A stretch of 64,000 bases of DNA, from assembly GCA_965153355.1 (NCBI GenBank), contig OZ231126.1:1798001-1862000 (forward strand), in the 5' to 3' direction. The position numbers and the translations under genes are program-made. Source of the DNA: Flaccisagitta enflata. Its lineage: Eukaryota > Chaetognatha > Sagittoidea > Aphragmophora. Within the stretch, counting starts at the first letter, position 1. Each line of letters begins with the position of its first letter. This document shows positions 51,981 through 64,000 of this stretch, in pieces. The notes beneath the pieces were generated by a model. That model saw only the letters and a program-made list of their open reading frames with translations. It had not been told where the DNA came from and made no database searches.

Positions 51981-53096
51981 CTGTAGAGGGATGATTGATT
52001 TTAGGAGAGAAAATGATAGATAAAGAAAACTTAGGAAAAAAGAATAAATCTAGTACGTTTGCTAGTATCTGACTCTAGGTGTCTTTCTACATGTCAGTCA
52101 ATGAATAATCTGTAGACTCGGCACTGAGTTTGATTTTGTATGAAATTGTATGTATATTTATAGTATGTTTGTTTGTTTGTTTATTGGTTTATTCATTTGT
52201 TTATATCTTTATCTATATCTTTATTTGTTTGTTATTCTTTTGTTATTCTTTGTTTATTCTGTTTCTCTCTCACGTTTTTGTTTCCTTACCATTTTCTTGT
52301 GCCATAGGATGCTGTCTTCTTCTTTCTTGTGATTCCATGTCTTGTAGGAACTTCCTTTGATTGTGAATGTGATCTTCAAGAAGTCCCAACCATTTTGGTT
52401 GAACCTTTAACAATTCTTCCATCGACTCGCATCCTGAACAATTAAAGCAACCAAGATGAACAGCATCAAGAACCTCATTTACATGTTGCAGTTTTAGGAT
52501 GACTGCCCAATTGTTATAACGTTAGTTTGGAATATATTTGAATTTGAGTTGGAGCTTAAACCTTTACTAAATCATTGTGTTTTTGAAATAAAAAAGTTAT
52601 AAACATCATCATGTGTTTCATGTAGCCCTCCGTGAATAAGATTTATATTGATGATTTAGGACCTAAATAACATCCAATCAACAAAATAAACTAAACTTTT
52701 CGATCTCAAATTCGGTCCGATTCGCCGCACCGAAGCCAAGGCTGGCTATGGCGCCTCAGCCTTTAGCTGGAGTGCTGGATTTCGGTTCGGTCCTGGGCTG
52801 GTGGGTTTTGAGAATTGAGGCAAAATACCCTTACTCAGCGATTCTCGGGTGATGTGTTACTCAAGAGTAGGACCAAATTACTCGGATGGGTGAATTTTAT
52901 TGTCATGATACCATGATTGACGACACGTGACTTAAACAGTGCTCTCCGGGGAAGGTTTTTTTAACCTTTTCTGTCTGTCTGTTTATTTGTCGGTCTTTTT
53001 GACCTTGTTTTACTATCTTTGCAGGGTCTGAAAAAAAAAATGATCAGCAGCGCTTGATTCTAATCACATTCTCCTTCGCATCATTTGCTTGCTCAC
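51981..53096 (-). other. en: engrailed intron 1
   Basis: GTGAGC donor at 53,096, CTCTACAG acceptor ending 51,981, phase 1, 1,116 bp. A possible branch region TAAAATCAAT lies about 20 bases before the acceptor. No gene inside. Confidence 0.9.
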
Positions 53097-53415
53097 CTCC
53101 GAGCGCATCTCTGTTGCGGAGATTTTGCTGCAGCGCGGCAGCTGCAGGATGTTGCTGCAGCATTTGAGGCAAAACTCCCAAAGCCGGATGTTGCTGTAAC
53201 GCCTGAAGATGCGGCAAATACGCCAAAGGAGGCTCCAATGACTGAAGTTGCTGCAAGGGAGCGGAGGAGGAGGGAGAGGAAGAGGAGGAGTCGGCTTGCT
53301 GTTGCAGTTGCTGTAGTTGCTGCAGTGGTGAAGCACCGAGGGTGTGATGAGGATGAGGATGATGAAGAGGAGGAAATGCCGAAGGAAAGTCTTTTAGCGC
53401 GGAAGTTGAGGCCAT
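53097..53415 (-). CDS. en: engrailed exon 1: start codon and Gln/Ser-rich N-terminus
   Basis: The ATG at 53,415 has a good initiation context (AAG before, G after). It encodes 106 residues beginning MASTSALKDFPSAF, then His-rich (HHPHPHH), Gln-rich (LQQLQQLQQQ, LQALQQ, LQQ) and Ser-rich segments, ending NLRNRDALG, followed by a GGAG/GTGAGC donor. The single base carried over joins the two bases at the start of exon 2 to give Ala, which keeps the frame. The Gln/His/Ser composition matches the rest of the protein. The last 30 bases and donor are repeated at 48,227-48,258. Confidence 0.88.
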
Positions 53416-54033
53416 CTTTCCAGGGAAATGGGGCGTAGATCACTGTCTTTTTCCAGAGGGTAGTAAGTCACTGTTGTTCTTCTGTATTCAGTTCGTTAAA
53501 TATTTTCTTATTCTTATTCCATTTGATCTGTTCACTTATTTTTACTATTTTATCCTTTCCTTTGATGATATTTTACTTCAAATCATGTCTTTTTCTCTCA
53601 ATATGAAGCAATAGTAATTTCACAGTAAAGCACCAGGCTCAGGAGTTTTAGGGTAGCAGCCCTCTCAGGGTGCTATTTCATGACTCATTTTAATTGTTAA
53701 GAAAAGAATTCGTTTTGATTCTGTTGGATTTTGAGCAATTTTTCGGGAAGAAGTTAAGATGTAAGTCATAGAATTATCATTTTCAGCTAAAAAAATAATG
53801 CAAATAAAAGATTTCCAGGTTTTATTGTTATGTGGTTTGCCGGGGACTAAATAAGTATAGACATGTACTATGCATCTTATCGTCAAGAAATGGACCAACG
53901 GCGAATAGCACAATACAGACAAACCAGTGATACTTATGCGAAGGCTATTAATATTCTTATTATTTATTAATGTTCTTCTTATTCTTCTTTATTATTTCTT
54001 TGAACCTTTCTTCCTTTTATATTTTCTTCCTTT
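53416..54033 (-). promoter_or_regulatory. en: presumed 5' UTR/promoter side of engrailed
   Basis: This is the sequence upstream of the engrailed start codon. I see no convincing TATA box or initiator. I mark it by position only; more 5' exons could exist further right. Confidence 0.35.
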
Positions 54034-54105
54034 CTTCTTCTTCTTCTTCTTCTTCTTCTTCTTCTCTTTAACTAACCCCATTCTTCTTCTTCTTCTTCTT
54101 CTTCT

Positions 54106-54142
<37 letters not shown>

Positions 54143-55587
54143 GACATTGGTCATTTTATATGTGTCGGAAATTGGTGAAGTCGAATCACGGAAATTGATT
54201 CTATAATCTACGACGTCACAAATTGATGACGCGTGACGTCACAATTTGATGACGCGTGATTTTGTAACGTCACAAATTTTCACAGACACACGAAGTCACA
54301 ACCTCACAATCTCATAATCACACAATCTCCCTCTAATAATTTCTCACAATGTAAATCTTTGTCTCTTCCTTCTATTGAAGACATTGAGCTTAAAGGGAAA
54401 AAGACTCTTTAAGACGGCGCCCCCGCGGATTTTGTTACGATGTCCAAGTTTTTTTACGAGGCTACGTCATTTTACGGCCCCAAATCCGGAGACACTGCAT
54501 TAGTGCATTACGCCCTACGTCCCACTACTTCGCTACACCACTTTGCGTAATCATGCGTTCAGAGGGAACCCATTGAAGCAAGCTCAGTCTCCTTTGCTTG
54601 CTCACGAGCTCATTTTTCCATACTTTGCATATTTTCTTTGTTCTACGTCCACCCAGGACCACCCATATTGTTAAGGAAGTGGCTAACTCATTTCTGTTGT
54701 CCAGAATGAATTAATGAGATCTCCCCTCAACATCAATAGGATCCCGCTCGCTCATTCGCTCAACCATTTCCTTTCTCTCTTGCTCATTTACTAAACTTCG
54801 TGGTTGCGTGCAAGGCTGAATTGATTCGGGGGTTACTTTGACAGAGGGAAAAATCCCAGGTATGCTTCTCGCACTCTGTTCTTTTTTCTTCTTGTTAAGT
54901 TCTTTTTCTTGTTCGTGTTCTTGTTCTTGTTCTTGTTCTTGTATTTTTTCTTTTTCTTTTTCTTTTTCTTTTTCTTTTTCTTTTTCTTTTTCTTTTTCTT
55001 TTTCTTTTTCTTTTTCTTCTTCTTCTTCTTCTTCTTCTTTCATTTTCTGTTACTTTTCAGCTCCTTTGTCAATCAGCAGTATCAGAATCAGATGAATATC
55101 TAAAGTGTGATTCAATTTGGCAAAAATTCAGCCCAGTGAAATTAGTTTCAAGGGATCTGAAATATTAATAACTTCATACAATGAGAGAGATTAGTTAAAC
55201 AAATACCTCAGATAAATGTTAACCAGTAAGCAGTGTGATGGGGCAGTGTACATTCCACGTGAATAAGCCAAGACGACCAGTATTGCACGAGAAATACAAG
55301 CTGAGCAACTGAGCAGAAGCTGAGCAGAAGCTGAGCAGAGTTGGGCTAGGAGTAATACGAGATTACAAGCTCACGCTATGACTATGGTTGCAGAAAAGCC
55401 CCAATAATCTATCAGGTCATGATTTGTAATAACCATCGCTATGAGTTTCAGATAATTTCGCGGACGGAGATTTAATCAAAAACAAAACAAAACAAAACAA
55501 ATCAAAACAAAACAAAACAAAACAAAACAAAACAAAACAAAACAAAACAAAACAAAACAAAACAAAACAAAACAAAACAAAACAAAA
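54034..55587. repeat. (TTC)n, (TTTTTC)n and (AAAAC)n microsatellites with unique spacers
   Basis: TTC at about 54,034-54,140; TTGTTC then TTTTTC hexamers then TTC at about 54,895-55,040; AAAAC pentamers at about 55,482-55,587. About 54,220-54,300 repeats GTCACAAATTGATGACGCGT-like phrases. No gene. Confidence 0.85.
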
Positions 55588-56087
55588 CTGACTATGAAAA
55601 AAAAACGTATGAAATATCTACGATATTGAATTGGCGAGGTTTGGATTGATTTAAGATTCACAACATCATCCTTTTGATGAGATTGGTAACGATGATTGTA
55701 AATGTTCCAATTGAGGATTAATATTCATTAACTTTTCTAAAGTATGACGTTTGCACTCTTCATTTGATTCGCGGGGCGGACTGTATTCGTTTCCTTTTTT
55801 GTTTTGATTTGTTTTGTTTTTTGTTTTTTTAACAGTCATCTCTGATGCACACTTCACTGAAATCGCTCCCAGTTCAAACCAAAGTGTTGCGCAAAAATAT
55901 CGCCCTTGTAGGTGGGGACATTCAATTCCATGTTAAGGACATTCATTGTCATGGTAAGGACATTTATTTCCATGGTAAGGAAAATAAATCGTTTTTTTTT
56001 TTTTGAATGTGAAATACCCCGAAGCAAATAGCGAAAGGCGAGAAAAGGACAACAAACATAAATACATAATTAGATGAACAGTTAAAT
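55588..56087. other. upstream non-coding, nothing recognised
   Basis: Three CATGGTAAGGACATTCATT-like phrases at about 55,915-55,980. Otherwise AT-rich. Confidence 0.4.
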
Positions 56088-56500
56088 AGATAAATAGATA
56101 AATAGATAAATAGATAAATAGATAAATAGATAAATAGATAATTAGATAAATAGATAAACAAATAGATGAAAAGATAAATAAGTTGATGAATAGATTACTA
56201 GATAAGTGAATAAATAAATAAATATAGATAAATAGATAAATAGATAAATAGATAAATAGATAAACAGATAAATAGATGAATAGATAATTAGATAAATAGA
56301 TAAACAAATAGATGAAAAGATAAATAAGTTGATGAATAGATTACTAGATAAGTGAATAAATAAATAAATATAGATAAATAGATAAATAGATAAATAGATA
56401 AATAGATAAACAGATAAATAGATAAATAGATAAATAGATAAATAGATAAATAGATAAATAGATAAATAGATGAACAGATAATAAGATAAATAGATGAATC
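56088..56500 (+). repeat. (GATAAATA)n repeat with a 146-bp higher-order unit
   Basis: GATAAATA octamers form the bulk. A variant block (ATTAGATAAATAGATAAACA ... GTTGATGAATAGATTACTAG) occurs at 56,141 and again at 56,287, so a 146-bp segment has been duplicated inside the microsatellite. Confidence 0.9.
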
Positions 56501-57780
<1,280 letters not shown>

Positions 57781-57947
57781 GTGTCTCAGCGTAACGCAGT
57801 ATACACACGAGTCTCGTACGACGGTGTTATCTCACAGGCACACACCCCTAAGCAAACGTGTATTCTAGTTCGATTAGCGTATTCATCGTCATCATCGTCG
57901 CCACCTCCTAAATCGTCGTCGTCGTCACCGTCATCATCGTCACCATA

Positions 57948-58555
57948 CTATCTTGGAAATAAATATACGGACACTTGATAAAAAAGTTCATTTATTGACT
58001 GGAAAAGTACATGAATATGTTGAAAAACGCCTAGTACATTGTATGTCCGCCTTGGGCATCGACCACTGCTTGCATTTGGCGTGGCATTGAATCGTAGAGT
58101 GACGCCAAGTAATCTGGAGTGATCTTCTCCCAAACCAGTAGCGCAATTCTTTTCAGCCCTTCTTTTGAAGTTGCCCTTACGTCCGATTGCGCGTAAACTT
58201 GGGCCTTCACCCCTTAGAGCGATAATTGCCCCTTTGGTATCTAGGGAAATGCGTTTTTCCAGAGGCATTGTAAAAAAAAACCGAAGTAAAAAAGAAAAAA
58301 TCCCGGAGGCAATGAGCCCAGATGGCGCCGAAAGGTATGGTGAAAATTATCCACAATTTTTTTCCAAATTCGAAAAGCAACGTTTTTACTCATTCGGCTC
58401 TCATTTCTAAACGAATAAAGATACTGCATTGGGCTTGGTCTAGATCGCTAGATCTTTCGAAGACGCGCATTTCTAAAAAAAAACGAATGTTCTACGACAA
58501 AAATTAAGCGCGCTATGACTATAAACAGCTGTCCGTATATTTATTTCTAAGATAG
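57948..58555 (-). mobile_element. Tc1-type transposon, internally deleted, 608 bp
   Basis: Inverted ends CTATCTTGGAAATAAATATA...GGACA and TGTCC...TTTCTAAGATAG, about 27 bp with one to two mismatches. TA target duplications at 57,946-57,947 and 58,556-58,557, inside a GTC/CAT-rich tract. It retains both ends of a transposase gene and so explains the origin of the related MITEs. Confidence 0.92.
58031..58268 (-). pseudogene. Tc1 transposase remnant (N- and C-terminal pieces)
   Basis: From an ATG at 58,268 it encodes MPLEKRISLDTKGAIIALRG followed by EGPSLRAIGRK, the start of a helix-turn-helix domain. In another frame the last 36 or so codons read WEKITPDYLASLYDSMP...AQGGHTMY and stop at 58,031-58,033, the usual Tc1 C-terminus. 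About 270 residues between, including the DDE catalytic core, are gone. Inactive. Confidence 0.88.
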
Positions 58556-58557
58556 TA

Positions 58558-59149
58558 GTCGTCGTCATCATCGCCGAAGTCGTTTGCCATTTCTTGTTTC
58601 TCTTGCTTTAAGCGGTAGTGATGGTCGATCTTAATACATGTCTAATAGGGAGGAGGAAGATGAAGAAGAGGAAGAAAAGGAAGAAAAGGAAGATAAAAGA
58701 GTTGATGAGAAAGACGACGATGAGAAAGATCGGAGGGGAGAGAATGAACAGGAGGAAGAAGAGATAGCAGTTTCTTTAGTATTCATAGACCTATAAAGAG
58801 TAAAATATCTGTAAGAAAATATGAGTTCAAACTGAATTAACTGGATGAATCTAATAGCCATCCAGATTCAAATGTTATAAAAGAATGGAGGCTCAAGTAC
58901 TATCGTCGTTGTCGTTGTTGTTGCTTTTTGGGCAGCGGCCTCGAAGGGGTCGATGACTGAAGCTTTCATATACATGTAGATATGATCTTGGACATGAATC
59001 TTTGTCGTTTTCCAGATGTGGTTTTCTTGTCATTGTATTCAGTGTACACTTTCTGTTATATTGTAAACGTAACGTTCAATAGTACCTGAATCTCCTAACA
59101 TAAATTTGGGCCATCCATGAAGTGAGCAAGTGACGCGGGGTCACAATAT
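58558..59149. other. non-coding with a family A 5' fragment
   Basis: 58,930-58,970 reads GGGCAGCGGCCTCGAAGGGG after a T run, then TCGATGACTGAAGC: a diverged family A (beta-like) 5' end without the rest. A GAGGAAGA-rich tract lies at about 58,650-58,760. Nothing else. Confidence 0.6.
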
Positions 59150-59362
59150 TGTTGCGGACGGGTGGACAAGGGCATCCAACCCCCATCCATACCGCAACCC
59201 TCCTCCCACACACACAAAAATACACAGAAAGTATCTTAAACGCTTGTTTTGCCACTTTACAGCTCGAGGACCCCGGACAAAAGTTAAACAGACATACAGT
59301 GATACTATACAGATGGACAGTCGGGCAAAGCCTCTTGAAGAGTTCCGTTTCCGCAACTAAAA
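59150..59362 (-). mobile_element. HINE-like family B, copy i (AGTTGCGG variant)
   Basis: On the minus strand it begins TTTTAGTTGCGGAAACGGAACT, then CTTCAAGAGGCTTTGCCC as in copies d and k. The mate arm CCACCCGTCCGCAAC lies at about 59,150-59,165. The 3' hairpin end is not recognisable. Diverged. Confidence 0.62.
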
Positions 59363-59691
59363 TTCCAAACTAGTCCGCTTGCTTGACCCATGGGGACAAA
59401 GTTACCGCCTCACCCATGACTCGTATTAGAAAAGCTTGCGGACCTTTTATTTCGCCGTCTTCAGCATTTTTCGTTTTTTGTATCATCCATATTAATTTCA
59501 TGAGCGGAAGGCTACAGAGCATGCAAATTGAAGTTGATGACATCAAAATACGTAAAAGTTCCCCTTTTTTTTGTCTTAGCAATAAAAAAAATCCTTATGA
59601 AAGTGTTTGTTTTAACTTCAATTTATTCTTTTTCGAACTAGCCTCATAGAAAAGGACCCTACAAATGGGTCTTGATACTGGCCTCAATTTC
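59363..59691. other. non-coding, nothing recognised
   Basis: The 88-codon frame here has no recognisable features. Confidence 0.4.
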
Positions 59692-59693
59692 TA

Positions 59694-60192
59694 CTATCAT
59701 GGAAAAAATAAAAGTCCCACCTGTATGGCTAATTTGTGATGAAACAGCTTAAGAGAACCCATTAAAATCAGTGACCATTAGAAAAAGCTTGAAAACATCT
59801 TCAAAATGGCGCTAAGTAGAGCTATGTAGCTCAATTCGTTTAGATTTTAGAGCTAAAAGAGTGAAAACGTTCACCTCAACAAAAAGCAGAAAATATGCAA
59901 AAAAATGAGGGGGAAAAATTGACCTGTTCAAACCGTTTAGATTTTATATCAAAATGAATATACTTTGATCTGAAAGCGCTAAAAACAAGAATTGTTAAGA
60001 AAATCAAGGGACTTGTTATACAAAATTGTTAAAAAATCCTTCATCCATGTTTACCCAAATGATTACAAATGATATTTGGTGCCAAAAAAACCTTAACTAA
60101 TCATTTCTACACAAAAATTGAATTTTGTGCAGGAAATACCAGTTATAAATAGCAATACTATTTTACTGGGACTTTTATTTTTTCCAAGATAG
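59694..60192. mobile_element. Tc1/mariner-type MITE, 499 bp
   Basis: Ends CTATCATGGAAAAAATAAAA...GTCCCA and TGGGAC...TTTTTTCCAAGATAG, about 26 bp. TA at 59,692-59,693 and 60,193-60,194. It contains CAATTCGTTTAGATTTTAGA, the phrase shared (inverted) with the other Tc1-type copies. Confidence 0.85.
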
Positions 60193-60324
60193 TATTGTCC
60201 CGCCATGCTCTTAGCGCCTTTCGAGAAGCTCCACAGTCCACAGTCAAGAGGTCTGATTCCCCCATCCCCATAATTTGACCAAAGGTCATCGGTTATCGTC
60301 ATCGGCTGCCCATCACCCACTCAC

Positions 60325-60901
<577 letters not shown>

Positions 60902-60975
60902 TTAATTACTCTTGGATCCTGTAAGCAATGCCCAATCTTCAATGATGCAAAACTGTCATTTTTTGCTATGAAGGA

Positions 60976-61275
60976 TTTTTAGTCGCGTGCTACGCGACTC
61001 TATAAGCCACTATTCGGTCGGTCCGTCGGTCCGTCGGTCCGTCGGTCCGTCGGTCCGTCGGTCCGTTGGTCCGTCGGTCCGTCGGTCCGTCGGTCTCAAA
61101 ACTGTTTTAACGTTTTTTTAAAGCGCTTTTTACATCTGGAATGCACAAAAGAAATTTTGTGAAGTAAATAACCATTTCAAATGTCTTTTTGCAAAAAAAT
61201 TGTTTGTTTGTGTGTCTGCCTGACTTTTTTTGAAAGAGCCGACGCACGCGACTTAGGTCTAATGACCTTGTTTTT
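60976..61275 (+). mobile_element. HINE-like family B, copy j
   Basis: Starts TTTTTAGTCGCGTGCTACGCGACT (8-bp stem, 3-base loop). A GGTCCGTC octamer repeats about nine times (61,018-61,096). Mate arm GCACGCGACT, terminal hairpin AGGTC/TAAT/GACCT, end TTGTTTTT at 61,275. Confidence 0.82.
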
Positions 61276-63370
<2,095 letters not shown>

Positions 63371-63562
63371 TTTTAGTTGCGGACACGCAACTCTATAAGA
63401 GGCTTTGTCCGTCCGTCGGTCAGTTGGTTGGTCGGTTGGTTGGTTGGTTGGTTGGTTGGTTGGTTGGTCCGTAGAGGTGATCGAGTCGAAAAGTGGGAAA
63501 ACGCGCATTACCGCCCCTGCCCACCCGTCCGCAACTGGTGGCCGTGTATCCGGCCTTGTTTT
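63371..63562 (+). mobile_element. HINE-like family B, copy k (AGTTGCGG variant)
   Basis: Starts TTTTAGTTGCGGACACGCAACT (7-bp stem, GACA loop), TCCG then TTGG repeats, mate arm TCCGCAACT at about 63,528, hairpin GGCCG/TGTATC/CGGCC, end TTGTTTT. Confidence 0.82.
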
Positions 63563-63666
63563 GTAAAGCAATGATGTCTTAAGTCATATGATATGATGAT
63601 GTAGATCTCCTAGGTCGGCCGACGCTGACAATGCGGAGTCGTTGGCTATCTTTAACAGGACGATTG

Positions 63667-63863
63667 TTAGTCGCGTGCACGCGACTCTACACCCCACTTT
63701 GTCGGTCCGTCCGTCCCTCCGTCCGTCCGTCCGTCACACTTTACTTTTTTTGGGTTTTTGCGGTCTATGGCCTCACTGCTCCTGCCCAAATGATCTGGTG
63801 TCCTCAATTACGGCCCCTGCCCACCCGCACGCGACTGAGGTAGCCGTGTATCCGGCCTTGTTT
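63667..63863 (+). mobile_element. HINE-like family B, copy l (AGTCGCG form)
   Basis: Starts TTAGTCGCGTGCACGCGACT (perfect 9-bp arms), TCCG repeats, body with ACTTTACTTTTTTTGGG, CACTGCTCCTGCCCAAATG, mate arm CGCACGCGACT, hairpin GCCG/TGTATC/CGGC, end TTGTTT. The most complete compact copy, useful as reference for the family. Confidence 0.84.
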
Positions 63864-64000
63864 ATGTATCTTCGGCATCTATTTGCTCTGTGTTCGCTCT
63901 CATGATGTCGAAGAAAAAAGAGAAAATATGATTTGGTATTTGAATACAATTTGTTTTTGTTGCCCCTTAACGCAATATTAGTAAAAGAAAACCTTTCGAC

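Larger units (their letters stand above)
48256..53125 (-). repeat. engrailed tandem duplication, distal unit B (4,870 bp)
   Basis: Carries the intact exon 2. At its right edge the sequence continues without a break into the rest of exon 1, so unit B is in the ancestral context there, and unit A is in the ancestral context at the left edge. Confidence 0.95.

Overview
This is eukaryotic, animal DNA, not a bacterial replicon. The only host gene I can support is an engrailed-class homeobox gene on the minus strand, spread over about 40 kb (53,415 down to about 12,900). Its coding exons splice together by clean GT/AG sites with matching phases: exon 1 (53,415-53,097), exon 2 (51,980-50,208; EH1 and EH2 motifs), exon 3 (14,584-14,449; EH3 and the first part of the homeodomain), exon 4 (14,261-14,114; rest of the homeodomain) and exon 5 (13,368-13,159; GLYNH tail and stop). 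They predict a protein of 861 residues. Engrailed places the organism among bilaterian animals, probably an invertebrate given the repeat content; I cannot name the phylum.

The engrailed locus carries a tandem duplication of about 4.83/4.87 kb (43,430-48,255 and 48,256-53,125). It copies the last bases of exon 1, intron 1, all of exon 2 and part of intron 2. The distal exon 2 (50,208-51,980) is intact and in frame. The proximal copy (45,383-47,102) is frameshifted. A 4-base microhomology (TGCT) lies at the junction, inside exon 1 coding sequence. The rest of intron 2 (about 36 kb) is filled with repeats, including a second near-perfect 2,261-bp duplication (32,304-34,564 and 37,245-39,505) with a partial third copy.

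Layout: 1-5,536 is the 3' part of a BEL/Pao LTR retrotransposon (RNase H, integrase, an unusual extra ORF in the env position, a 3' LTR) that ends in a GA microsatellite. 5.6-12.9 kb is non-coding, with MITEs and microsatellites. 12.9-53.4 kb is engrailed. 53.4-64 kb is upstream non-coding DNA with microsatellites, a deleted Tc1-type element and further repeats.

The repeats are the second theme. Two families of short elements recur throughout and have the architecture I associate with non-autonomous Helentrons (HINE/DINE-1 type): an inverted-repeat arm at the 5' end after a T run, its mate a short distance inside the 3' end, a 3' hairpin, a T-rich insertion site, and an internal tandem repeat. 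Family A starts GGGCAGCGG and carries 20-21 bp minisatellites. Family B starts AGTCGCG and carries TCCG/GGTC microsatellites. In both, the hairpin arms change together between copies. There are also at least seven MITE-like elements (five with paired inverted ends and TA target duplications, one hAT type with an 8-bp duplication, and a pogo-like group), and some of these sit inside family A or B copies. Simple repeats are extremely abundant. Most long open frames in the window are translations of these repeats and are not genes.
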